Shown: positions 9,455 through 19,790 of the stretch, piece by piece | How positions within the stretch are numbered: position 1 is the stretch's first letter | How the letters are laid out: each line of letters begins with the position of its first letter | NCBI GenBank assembly: GCA_002205965.3 | Contig: NADL03000579.1 | Span: forward strand, 496,001-560,000 | DNA: 64,000 nucleotides | Reading direction: 5' to 3' | From: Kappaphycus alvarezii | Taxonomy: Eukaryota > Rhodophyta > Florideophyceae > Gigartinales > Solieriaceae | Made by a program: the position numbers and the translations under genes | Notes under the pieces: model-generated | Told to the model about the DNA's origin: nothing | Seen by the model: only the letters and a program-made list of their open reading frames with translations | Databases searched by the model: none

Positions 9455-10015
9455 ATGAGCAACCTTCGCCCCTCTGTCCCTATTTCCAAAAACCGCCCTT
9501 CCCGTTCCATCAATGGCCTTCGTCTCGCCGCCTACGGGCCAACCGATGCCGACGACTACATCCGGCGGCAAACAAAGAAGCAAATCATCGAGTTCGTGCG
9601 CCGCCTCTTCATAGAAGAAGAAGCGAGGGAGGTAAGTCCGGGAGAGGCTGAGAAGGTCGAGGAGGAGAGCGGGGAGTCCTTCGAGGAATGGTTAGCCCCT
9701 GAGCTAGTGTACGAGGATCAGGAAGATGAGGATGAGGAGGATGAGGAGGATGAGGAGGAGGAGGAGGAGGAGGAGGATGAGGAAGATGAGGCAACAGGGG
9801 GCATGGAAAGTGTTGGACCGGTGGGGCCTGGAATAGAGAGTATGGATCAAGTTGTGCCCACGATGGAACCGGATGGAGATATCTTTAGTAGTCTAGATAT
9901 CTCCCAGGGGGAAATAGAGAGTTGTGAGCCATTCGCAGATATTTGTGGGGACTGCTTGGACAGCATGGATATTTTAGAGGAGTTGTTTGGATCTGATTTA
10001 GAGAATGGGAAATAA
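9455..10015 (+). CDS. LTR-encoded acidic protein, 3' LTR copy (186 aa)
   Basis: Same 186 residues as the ORF at 3437-3997, with no amino-acid change that I can see. The ATG at 9455 has the same CACAATG context. An upstream in-frame ATG exists at 9368, but its N-terminal stretch differs from that of the 5' copy because of C-run lengths. That supports 9455 as the real start. Confidence 0.65.
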   Translation: MSNLRPSVPISKNRPSRSINGLRLAAYGPTDADDYIRRQTKKQIIEFVRRLFIEEEAREVSPGEAEKVEEESGESFEEWLAPELVYEDQEDEDEEDEEDEEEEEEEEDEEDEATGGMESVGPVGPGIESMDQVVPTMEPDGDIFSSLDISQGEIESCEPFADICGDCLDSMDILEELFGSDLENGK

Positions 10016-10442
10016 GAGGACCAAATTAATTGTTAGTTTCTTAAGTATCTTTTGCTTAGAGTATATTGTCCACACAAAGTATTTTTATGCATTTCTTAGT
10101 ATCTTCTGTAGTTTTGTTCGGACTTTAGGGGTAGCCAAAAGTCTATATAAGCTGAGTAAACTGCTTCCTCATGGAGAGGTCAAGCAAGTTGGCAGACAAC
10201 TTCAAGCCAAGTCCCGAGTAGTAGGAAGTTGAGAGTCAACTTCAGACCCAAGAAAACGTTTTCTTACGCTGGTCGCAGAGCGTCAGTGGTAGACCCTGCC
10301 CCTTTTATACTTGCTTGTAGCTTCCTCAACTCTCTTCTATATACACTCCCTTTTGTTCGTTCAACAATACCACGGCAGCACTTTTGTCGCTCGCAACACC
10401 TCCTTCTCAGGGTAATTGGTTCTGAGGATCTCCTCCCCCGCC

Positions 10443-11300
10443 GAGCTAATCGGTTGAGTCTTATCGGCAGTATGCAGCGGGACACGAGGAAGGATGGCCT
10501 GTGCCGACTAGGACCAAATGGCCGTGCTGAGACGCTGATAGATGGGTTGGCGGATCACATTGTTGCTCGCCATGCAGCAGGGGCGAAGCGGGTTTTATAG
10601 CATTCGACGAGGCGAATGGTGACGAGACAGGGTTCTCCGAGCGAGTCGTAAGCACCCAGTCGGAACCGGAAGCCGGGGCATTGGGGACAAATTTAGGCTA
10701 GTATTCCATCGATTTGTCAAATAGTAGAGACTAAATGTTCTTCGTATCCTAAGATGATCATCATTTCTAAAAAAACGCAACTCGCTCAGAGTATTAGACG
10801 TTCAGGTACTTTCTGATTCAGACAAAAAGGAATCAATGTAGAACAGAGGGAGCAGTGGACTATCATTCCTTGCAACTGATAAGCTTGCTATTAACCAGTC
10901 CACTTGTATTGTATTTATTGGAAAAAAATATCGAAGTATGTTCTTCAAACCTTTTGGCTTCTTGGACAGGACTAAACCTGTCTAAAGGAAGTCTCTGAAT
11001 GTATTTTTTCACATGCAGATTTTTTCCCTCCTAATAATTGTCTCTACACTTCTTTGTTATTTTTTCGCGACGAAGTTCCCGTTTCTTACACCCGTTTCTG
11101 TATCTATTTTTATGCACAGCTATGTCCCATTTGGACAGTAATTATATTAGTCTAGAAGTGTACGACGACGAAGTAAACTACATTTTCTTACTATATCCAC
11201 AAGTACTTTTCGCCACAAAATATACATCTGAAGGAAATTTTCACTAATTCGCACTACAAATAAGGAAAAAAGGGGTGTCTTTATTGGCATGTATGGATTG
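10443..11300. other. Spacer without recognised gene
   Basis: Lies between elements A and C. The first 200 bp are GC-richer than the rest, which is AT-rich. Small ORFs are present but match nothing I know. It begins with the GAGCT that may be the right-hand target duplication of element A. Confidence 0.4.
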
Positions 11301-13318
11301 TGATAGGGGTAAATCGTCGAGAGAAGAAATAATTAGAACCAACTACCCCAAGAAGAAGGTGTTGCAAGCGACAAAAGTGCTACCGTGGTGTAGTTGAACG
11401 AATAAAAAGGAGTGTATATGAAAAAGGAGTTGAGAGGGCTACAAGCAAGTATGGAAGGGGCAGGGTCTACTACCTATGCTCAACGACTAGCGTAAAGTAA
11501 ATGCTTCTTGTATCTGAAGTTGACTCTCAACTTCCTAACTATTTGGTATTTGACTTGAAATTGTCTGCCAACTTGCTTGACCTCTCCATGAGGAAGCAGC
11601 TTACTCAGCCTATATAGACTTTTGGCTACCCTAAAGTCCGAACAAAACTACAGAAGGTACCAGGAAATGCACAGAAACAATTCGGGTGGATGACATACTC
11701 TAAACAAAAGATACTTAAGAAACTAACAATCAATGAGGTCCTCTTATTTCCCATTTTCTAAATCAGATCCAAACAACTCCTCTAAAATATCCATGCTGCC
11801 GGAGCAGTCCCCACAAATATCTGCGAACGGCTCATAGCTCTCTATTCCCTCCTGGGGGATATTTAAACTACTAAAGATATTTCCATTTGGTTCCAGCGTC
11901 GGCACTACTTGTTCCATACTCTCCAGTCCAGGCCCCACCAGTCCAACACTTTCTGTGCCCCTGTTCCCTCATCCAACTCGTCCTCGTCCTCGTCATCCAC
12001 CTCTTCCTCGTCATCCTCCTCTTCCTCCTCTTTCTCCTCATTCTCCCCTTCCTCCTCGTTATTAACCTCGTAGACCAATCCAGGGGCTTCCAACTCCTCG
12101 AAGGTCTCCCCAGCTCCCTCCTCGATGTACCACTCCAGCCCCTTACCTACCTCCTCCGCCTCATCCTCAAAAAAGAGGCGACGCACGAATTCGATGACCT
12201 TTTTCTTGGCTTGCCGGTGCAGGTAGTCTTCGCGGTCAGTAGGTCCGAAAGGAAGTAGGGGAATAGAATTTAGAAGGCAGGGATGGCGATTTTTGGAAAT
12301 GACTTTCGAGGGGCGTAGAGTGGTCATTTTGGTAGGATTTGGGGAATGGGAGGTAATGGAGGGTGTTTTGGGTGTGTGTGGGGGAGGAGTGATTAGCAAA
12401 ATGATCGGGGACGTTCTAAAACTTGGAACAAAGGGTTTTAATTAGGCTCCAGGTTTCTATAGATTAGGAATAGGTAAAATAAATCTGTAAGGGGTTTTTT
12501 GGTAGTGTATTTGCGCCCTTTTTCTCAAAACAAAGCGAATTTGGAGGATGAGTTAAGCAAAAAAGTAAAAAGAACTTGATTCGGGATCTGTTCAGAGGGG
12601 TAGATATAGTATAAAAATATCTAGATAAAATGGAAGCAAATTTAAAGAGGACCGCGGTAATGATAAGCGAGGTTCAGGGAGGACGAGGAAGGACCGGAAC
12701 TATAAGCAAATTTGGACAAGGAGAGATCGTACAGTAAACTAAATGCCTGTTGTGAGGGTTGGGCGCACATAAGGTAATCGATGGTTGAACTGTTGGTTGA
12801 TGCCTCCGGTAAACAGGCCGGAGCTTCAGACCAGGGTTTACTTAGAAAAATCACTCAACGCCGGCAATGGTAAATTGTAGGCAGACGATGCTAAATTCAG
12901 AGGTGTTCTAGAAGAACGTCCCTAAAGGCATGAAACTGAAAGGTTTTGAAGGTTCACGTAGAAACTATCAGGGAGATTGACAGCAGAAAACATCATGGCA
13001 AAGTTCCATTGGTCCAATTGGCAAGAAGGCATAAGGTAATTGCTGATTGGTGAGGTGGGAGAAGTTTCGAGAACCACGCGAGATCGCCACAATGGCGTCA
13101 TGTGATTGGCTTGGCACGGAGTAGTATGGGTCTTGTGTTTTACAACGGTGTCTGGGTACAGTGCACAAGTTGCACTGATGTCTTGGTACAGTGTAATTCT
13201 TGGTAACGGTTACTGGTGGGATACTGTCAGTAATTTCTTAGTGGATTTTAGGGGCACAATAGTTACACATGTAGATGACGGCGACAAAAAATACGTTCGT
13301 ATCAGCAAGCGCCTAACA
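11301..13318 (-). repeat. 3' LTR of element C (type III, about 2.0 kb)
   Basis: Read on the minus strand it begins TGTTAGGCGC at 13318, directly after a GTGCGGGGGG polypurine tract. It ends CCCCTATCA at 11301. From about 12645 down to 11301 it aligns with the type I LTR, including the acidic ORF and the promoter-R-U5 core. Its first 670 bp or so have no likeness to the U3 head of types I or II, and they include several 'tggtacagtg' direct repeats near 13150-13210. Confidence 0.75.
11744..12327 (-). pseudogene. LTR acidic protein, diverged copy in element C
   Basis: Starts MTTLRPSKVISKNRH at 12327 and keeps the GPTDREDYLHRQAKKK and VIEFVRRLFFEDE segments. A differently arranged Asp/Glu run follows. 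After one frameshift near 11950 the C-terminus MDILEELFGSDLENGK is unchanged, with its stop at 11744-11746. Many differences from the element A copy are conservative, so the frame was under constraint before the break. Confidence 0.7.
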
Positions 13319-13353
13319 CCCCCCGCACTTACGTCGAATGTCCCGTCTCGTCC

Positions 13354-16300
13354 TCAATGCTCTCTTTGCTCTTGTGGGAGTTCTATCCATTCATCAGGGA
13401 GAGTATAGGGTTCACTGTAAGGATATGGTAGTAGCTCATTTCCAATGTGATGAGAGAGTGTGTACCATGCGATGCCCGGCTCATCTTCTTGGTCAAGAGT
13501 TTCGTAGATTCGGCGTATGGTTTCATAGTGTTCTCTAATGAGCTCCTCCCGTTTCACTTCTCCAAACCTTCCAAATATGAGGTAGTAAACGAAGTATGCA
13601 AACTTTTCTGGCAACCGGTCCAGAAACGAGTATCTGAAGGAGAAAAAACTCGCAACATAAGGACTGAGTCCTCACAAGTAAGGTGCGCCCCGTGAATGGT
13701 CTGGAAGCACATGCAAATACTAATGGCAAAAAAGGAAATTACTTCTGCTTCTCGAGGGTCCTCTGTCATTTCGCGAAGCCAACGTCTACTTGGTAGCCGT
13801 CCAATAATTAAGGATGCATAGTTTCCCCCTGGGAGACTAGGCGGTGTTTGAGGTGATCTTCTTGGTGATCTTCCTCGCTGCTCCCGACGCCTTGCCCTCT
13901 TCGATGATCCGGCCCGATCACTTGATGGTCCTGCTCGTATCATCATGACGGTCTCGGGAGTATCCTGGTCTTCAGCTGAGGTTGTGTTCCTGAGCGGAGG
14001 AACGTAAGGTTCACATAGAGGATACGGGAACAGTCTATATTCCATATCAGGGGGCAAGCTGTAACCTCTCAGTCGCACATCTTGGTTGTCCTTGAGAATT
14101 ACTTAAATCGGACAGATAATGTTCAGATAAGTTTGCGACAAGTCTCCGATAGCTACCATTCCATACCTTCCTATAGAGTAGTGATATATGACCTCCACCA
14201 ACTCTGGACTTGCTTCCGTGAACTTTCCGTTTTTGAATAAGAATAGAACTCTTATTAACAGTTGTAAATCTTCTTGAGGTAGCAATGGTCCGTTCAACGT
14301 ACGAAAAAATAGGCACATATTAATGTAGACATGGATGATTACGTGGAGTTCGTAATAGTCCCACGTAATCGAGATGATCCATTCCCAGGCCCTTTTTCCT
14401 CCCATAGGAATCATTGTATAGTTAAAGATGAGTATGCCCCGTGGTTGCGCATAGTCCTGTGTGAGGAGTAATTCTTCAGGCCTCTGATGGTAAAGGACCA
14501 GACGACGTGCATGAATGGCCCTCCTTGATCTCGTCCCTGAGCTTGAACAGAGCTTAAAGTGCGGGTGTCTTTCCTCCGTGACGATGCAAGGGGTCGAGCT
14601 CATTGTTTGGAATGCTGGCCACTTTACAGCCTGTTTCATTGCCTTTCAGTGTGCTACAAGTACTTTAGAGCCGACTGAAAAAGTTTGGACTGGAGGATCT
14701 TCATCCTTATTTCTTGTCTGTGTTAGCGCGCGGTGTGATCTCCAGCCTTCGGTGGCCACTAGTTCAACTTCTCTACTTTCTTCATCGATAATATTTGTCT
14801 CCATGTCTCTCTGTAGCGTTCTAGGAGCCCTTCCGTTCATTAGCTCGAAAAATGACCGTCCAATTCTTCCTCTTCTTCGACGATAGCCGTATAACACTTT
14901 TCGTAAGGCATCTTGCCACTGGATTTCATCCTCCGACATAGTTTTCGATATTGCTCGTTTGATGGTTCCAACCATCTTTTCCGCTTTACCGTTTCAAATA
15001 GGAGCGTATGCGAGAACTATCTTCAGCTGAATCCCTTTTACTTCCAAGAAACAAAGCAGTGAAGTTGCAGTAAAACAAAGGGCTTTATCCGTGATGATCC
15101 TTTTGGAAGACCAAACGGTTCAATTATTTCTTTTTCGATGGATCTCAAGACCACCTCAGCATTTGACTCCTCAACTGCAACCGCTCTTGGCCATCCAGTA
15201 AGATGTTCCACCCCTATAAGGAGATATTTGTTTCCGAAAGAGGTTTCCTTGAATGGTCCGGCAAGGTCAATTGAGAAGGTTTCAAAAGACCGAAAACTGG
15301 AAAGCTTAGAGTTGTCTTATACTTTCGTACCGGAGTGCGTTATTGACAGTTGTCGCAGCTTTTCACGAAATTATAGACGTCCTTATGGATACTGGGCCAC
15401 CAGAATCTCTCCGTAATAAACTTATTGGTTGTGTCGAGATCCCAATGTCCTAACGCATCATGAAAAGTCCTCAAGATCTTCATTCTTTCTTTCATAGGGG
15501 CCACTAGTCGAGGGCCATCTTTTGTGTGTCGGAAGAGTTTCCCATTGCACAATGTAAAAACCTTTTGGTTCCTGCGTACCCAACTTCTGTGTTCCAGATC
15601 AAACTTTCTCATTTCTAGTACATCAAGAAATTTAATTAGTCCGTGAATATTAGTTTCTTACTCGTTATTGTTCGGCGCTTGCACCTCGGCAACTCCGGCG
15701 ATACCCTCGGAAGCCTTTTCACTTGGACTCATTGGATCAGTCAAGCGGGATAGGTAATCTGCAGGCTGATTATTGAGTCCGGGCCTATACACAATTTCAA
15801 ACCGATATTCTTCGAAAATGTCGAGCCATCGGGCCAAACGTTGATGTACATCTTTCTTTTGGAATGCTGTCTTAAGTGCCTGGTGATCAGTTATCAAGAC
15901 AAATTTCTCGAGTGATAAAAGGTACACGCGAAACTTTTTCAGCGCGAAGAGGACAGCTAGCTTTTCTTTCTCGCAGACTGAGTATCTCTTTTCCACATCA
16001 TTCAGAGTTCTACTTGCGAATTGAACAGGATTTAGTCTTTCGTTCTCATCTTTTTGGGACAAAACGGCACCTAAATACCGTTCTGAGTCATCTGTCTCCA
16101 CAACAAATGGTCTCTTGAAATCCGGATACATGAGCACTGGGGGACACATAGCTTATCTTTAAGCTCCTGAAATGCAGTTTTCATTTCCTTGTTCCAGTAA
16201 AATTTTCCGTTCTTTGTAGTGCTGGCATGAACGGTGCTGCAGTCTTGGCGAAATATTTGATAAATCTTCTGTAATATTAGGCCAATCCTAAGAAGCTTCG

Positions 16301-17395
16301 AACCTCCGTCTTTGAGGCGGTCGTTGGTGCCAACTTGATTTTGTTCGTTTTCTCTGGATCCACTCTAATTCCCTCTTCATCGAAGATATGGCCGAGTAAT
16401 AGAAGTTTTCGCAAAGAAGACTTTGGTCAACTTAGTTTTCAGGCTGTATGCAGATATCCTCTCCACTACTGACTTGACATGCGATATGTGCTGATCCAGG
16501 GGTTTTGAGAAAATTAGCACGTCATCGACATAGACTCTTGCGAATGGAAGTCCTTTCAAAACCTCGTTCATCATTCTTTGGAATGTAGCTGGTGCATTCA
16601 TGACACCAAAATACATCACCTCGAACCTGAATGTACCGGCTTTGCTGGTAAAAGTTGTTTTTTTCTTTACGTTTTTCATGCAATTGAATCTGCCAATAAC
16701 CAGTGTAAAGGTCAAGTGAGGTGAAGTATCTCCCGTCCTTCAAGTCTTCGAGTATTTCCTCCATATTTGGAATCGGAAATCAATGGGGTATTATTCTGTG
16801 GTTCAATTGTCGGTAATCGACGCAAAAGCGAAGTTCTCTATCCTTCTTTGGTGCTACCACAACCGGAAATGACCATGGGGACGAAACTTGCCGAATAGTA
16901 TCAATTTCCAGCATACTTGTAACATTCTCTGAGATAAATTGGTCATATTTTGCGGTTGACGTCTAGGCCTGTGGTAAATTGGTTGAGTCTTTGTAAGTTC
17001 AAATGAGTGAGTGACCGGTACACTTGCTTGTCTTAGATCTGAAACGCTCCATGCAATTACTTCGGAAGATGTTAACATGTCGTATATTTTCATCGAGGCG
17101 GGGACTGGAAGGTGCTGTAATTTTTTTGAATTTCTGCCATTTGGCGCTGGTCTTCTTCTCGAGCCTCTCCCTCCAAATTTTGAAGGACCTCTTACTGCGT
17201 TCTCACACCTTCAGGTATGGAATTCGACATATTCTTGTTTTCCTTGCAAAGTTGATCTTCTTCAATGCTCTGAATTCCATCCTTTGATTCGATATTATCG
17301 CAAAAAGAAACACATTAAAGTGACAAACCTACCCTAGAATTCCAGTCTTCATCTGTTTCAAACCAAGAATCATAATCATCCCATACCGTGTCCAT
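13354..17395 (-). pseudogene. Pol of element C (RT, RNase H, integrase, duplicated domain), decayed
   Basis: Collinear with Pol of element A. Starting at the ATG near 17395 it runs through reverse transcriptase with YVDDVLIFS (about 16510-16540) and RNase H (16149-15900). It continues through integrase with the HHCC finger (15470-15340) and core (15300-14950), then both copies of the C-terminal domain (14450-13990 and 13800-13370), ending LPQEQREH. At least seven frame changes or stops interrupt it. The second C-terminal repeat resembles that of element B more than that of element A. Confidence 0.8.
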
Positions 17396-17407
17396 TATCC
17401 CCCGAGC

Positions 17408-17940
17408 CTACCCTTTTTGACTTCCGAAAGTGTTAGTTGGTTCGAAATCTTCGCTGTCATAGCTAGAAGTGAAATCTTCACTGTCCGTTTCTCTTAAATC
17501 TTCCGGATGGGTGCTTTTGTCGAAATCAAGGGGCATCTTCACGGTTCTGCCGTCAATATTAACTGAAACGATTTGGTTGCCCAAATCAATGCATTTCCCT
17601 AGTCTTTCCATGGTAGAGAAGCCAATGATTGCATCGAAAGGGAGATCCAGCATGACAAGAAAGTCTACATCCACTTTAGAGTCCTCAAAGAACACGGAAA
17701 CCTTGTCAACAGTGCCCATGCATTTTGAGACGGTTCCATCCGCTACAGTTATTTTTCGAATCGTTGGAATAATGTCGAGACCTAGATCTGTCACCTAAGT
17801 TTCTGAAATGAGGTTTGGAACAGCACCCGAATCGAAAAGAGCTTGGGTTCCCATACCCAATACTTTCACTGGTACCAGCTTAAGACGTCTTGATGTTGTC
17901 GAGGCCGATTGAAGAAAAAATTTCTTACGCTTGGTGGACT
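17408..17940 (-). pseudogene. Aspartic protease of element C
   Basis: Read on the minus strand: VKVLGMGTQALFDSGAVPN with the catalytic DSGA near 17840, then a TAG where element B has a Leu codon. It continues VTDLGLDIIPTIRKITVADG and FLVMLDLPFDAIIG. The frame is +1 relative to gag, as in element B. It ends early at a TAG at 17408-17410, because one base was gained before the TAATG junction. Confidence 0.75.
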
Positions 17941-17942
17941 AA

Positions 17943-19274
17943 TTAGATCTGATATTTTTTTTTGAGTACTTTTCTCGCATTCTCTGCGTCGCCCCTCAAA
18001 AATTGACCGAACGTTATCCCATTTGGGGCTGATGCAAGCTCAGCCACCAAATTGTACCTCTTCACATACTCTAGTACGTCCTTAGAGATACTCTTAACTT
18101 TCTTACTCTTTTTCGTCTTCTTGGCCGGAGTGACTCCCACTCCTGGAACAACTTGATCAGACCTCTTGGTTCGAGGAGGTACAGGTGCTGGGATATGCTC
18201 CAGCATTCCATACTCTAGCCTAGGTTTTTTCGATAAAATGTTCCCTTTCCCATCCCTTTTTGTCACATTGACTTGACTGATTTCTTCAGCGATGGATTCA
18301 TTACCGGCATCCGTCAACCTTTGATCCCTTCTATTTTGTAAGATTTTCACCTCCGGCCCTGACCCACTCCTCGCATCCGATAAATTTGCTCTTTTGTTAT
18401 CTTTAGACCAGCAGTTACTTTCATGATGTCCATATCGACCGCACTTTCCACAAGGAGTGTTTCTATGTGGATTATCAGGACACATGTTTGCAAAGTGTCC
18501 AGGCTTGTGACAGTAAGAACAGACTTCTGCGGCCTTAGGGGCCCCAGAACGGTTCTTCTCAATGGTAAGAGTAAGGCTTTCCAGCTGCGAGGTTATCATG
18601 TCAAGTCGATTATCGAATCGGGGTTCCAACCTTTCTTGCAAGTTTTTGAAATCGCTCCTGACAGATTCCAATGCTGCTGCACCAGTAGCGGGCCTTTGGT
18701 AGTTCTTTTCGGGATGTACGATGGAGATAGATGTACGGTTTTCCCTCGGTGCCTCACTCAGTGAGTGAAACGTCTCCAAATTTTTGACAAATTCTACCGT
18801 GGTATCCTTCAGTTCATTATAAGTGTGAGGGCCCTTGATGACGAGGAAATCGGAGAGCCGCTTATTTCCCATCGCCGCCTTACGCAGTATTCCGTACTTG
18901 GGTTGGGCGTTGAACCCGGCCTTTTCATAAAGATCACACAAGTACACCAATGAGCTTAACAAATCGTCGAAGTTGAGCCGGACTTCTATGGCGGTACGAA
19001 TCATCTTATCTGGTGCTACCTCCTTAGCATACTCTTTCACAAGCCACTCACATACCTCACCGAAGTTACGCCCATTCCCGTTAAGAGACCACCCGTCGAT
19101 AAACTTGGACTTATATTTGTGCTTTGCGTCACCATAAAGATAGGCGAAGATACTTGCGGCCTTCTCTTCATCGCTCTTCTCACGCATCAAAACGTTGACA
19201 TATGTATAGAGAAACTCCTCAACGTCTTCACTCTTGCCCCCTGTGAACGTTATACGAGCAGCGTTGAGATCCAT
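17943..19274 (-). CDS. Gag of element C (443 aa, two CCHC knuckles)
   Basis: The best preserved Gag in the window. The ATG at 19274 was chosen because MDLNAARITFTG aligns with MDHNAARISFTG, the start in element B. The upstream in-frame extension is leader. It has a capsid-like helical part to about residue 190 and a predicted coil near residues 210-250. Two zinc knuckles follow, CSYCHKPGHFANMC and CGKCGRYGHHESNC (both CX2CX4HX4C), then a Lys-rich stretch KKTKKSKKVKS near the C-terminus. It would assemble the particle and bind element RNA. No stop is seen, unlike the copy in element B, which has one nonsense codon. Confidence 0.85.
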   Translation of the reverse strand: MDLNAARITFTGGKSEDVEEFLYTYVNVLMREKSDEEKAASIFAYLYGDAKHKYKSKFIDGWSLNGNGRNFGEVCEWLVKEYAKEVAPDKMIRTAIEVRLNFDDLLSSLVYLCDLYEKAGFNAQPKYGILRKAAMGNKRLSDFLVIKGPHTYNELKDTTVEFVKNLETFHSLSEAPRENRTSISIVHPEKNYQRPATGAAALESVRSDFKNLQERLEPRFDNRLDMITSQLESLTLTIEKNRSGAPKAAEVCSYCHKPGHFANMCPDNPHRNTPCGKCGRYGHHESNCWSKDNKRANLSDARSGSGPEVKILQNRRDQRLTDAGNESIAEEISQVNVTKRDGKGNILSKKPRLEYGMLEHIPAPVPPRTKRSDQVVPGVGVTPAKKTKKSKKVKSISKDVLEYVKRYNLVAELASAPNGITFGQFLRGDAENARKVLKKKYQI

Positions 19275-19430
19275 GATACAGAAAATAAATCCTTCCGAAG
19301 TGTTCCCTAATACTGCTAGTCCACTGTAAGGAGAGCCCACTGTAAGACATTTCTCTATCGATGCACGAAGTTTCGCCCCGCAGTCGAGCAACGGGGTTGC
19401 GAGAGGGAGGGTGGACTGGGAAGTTGCGGG

Positions 19431-19790
19431 TTAGTGATGGAGTCAAAGAAGTGAGCGCATCGTGTGGTTCGTGCGACTCAGCGGAATGCGGGAGTTCGGA
19501 TTTTTCGTTGTGAAGGATGCAGATTGGGCACAGCCCGCTGCTCGAGGCACAGAGGAAGTAGAAATCAAACTCGGCATCCCCAGTACTTCGGCAGCGGCAA
19601 CACCTGCAGTTAGGCGGGGAGAGTTCGCAGATGCCGGGCCAGGCTCGACGTCAACGCGACAGGCCTCTTACACGCAATAATTCATCGTGTTTTCCTAATT
19701 TCACCAAGCGAGCATTTTTTTGTCATCTGGTGCAAAAGGGCTCGAATCTTTACGTGATGGCATCAAAAGCCAATGCCTTAACTTATTTGG
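19431..19790. other. Junction between element C and copia remnant, no recognised gene
   Basis: GC-rich stretch with a 72-codon plus-strand ORF (19462-19680) that matches nothing I know. Neither an LTR nor a target duplication was found here, so both neighbours are broken at this side. Confidence 0.4.

Larger units (their letters stand above)
2953..10442 (+). mobile_element. Ty3/gypsy LTR retrotransposon, element A (gag-deleted)
   Basis: About 7.5 kb, with direct LTRs at 2953-4439 and 8968-10442 and a PBS, protease remnant, Pol and polypurine tract between them. The two LTRs differ by eye only in homopolymer lengths, so the insertion is very recent. Compared with elements B and C, gag and the front half of the protease are missing, with a jump near 4480-4500. 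A 5-bp GAGCT lies before the 5' LTR (2948-2952) and again at 10443-10447. There the 3' LTR stops 15 bp short of its expected TCA end. The element cannot make Gag itself. Confidence 0.9.
8968..10442 (+). repeat. 3' LTR of element A (type I)
   Basis: Matches the 5' LTR almost base for base; the differences I see are C- or T-run lengths. It ends at CCCCCGCC and lacks the last 15 bp of the 5' LTR (GATTTACCCCTATCA). The next five bases are GAGCT, the same as the 5' flank of the element. Confidence 0.85.
11301..19430 (-). mobile_element. Ty3/gypsy element C, 5'-truncated (one LTR)
   Basis: On the minus strand, from gag (19274) through protease and Pol to a single 3' LTR at 11301-13318. It belongs to the same lineage as A and B, including the duplicated C-terminal domain. 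No LTR is seen upstream of gag beyond about 19430, so the 5' end is lost, close to the copia remnant at 19791. Gag is open throughout. Pol has several stops and shifts. Confidence 0.85.

Noticed and set aside
19462-19680. 72-codon ORF between element C and copia
   Set aside because: No homologue recognised, and it lies in a junction without gene signals.
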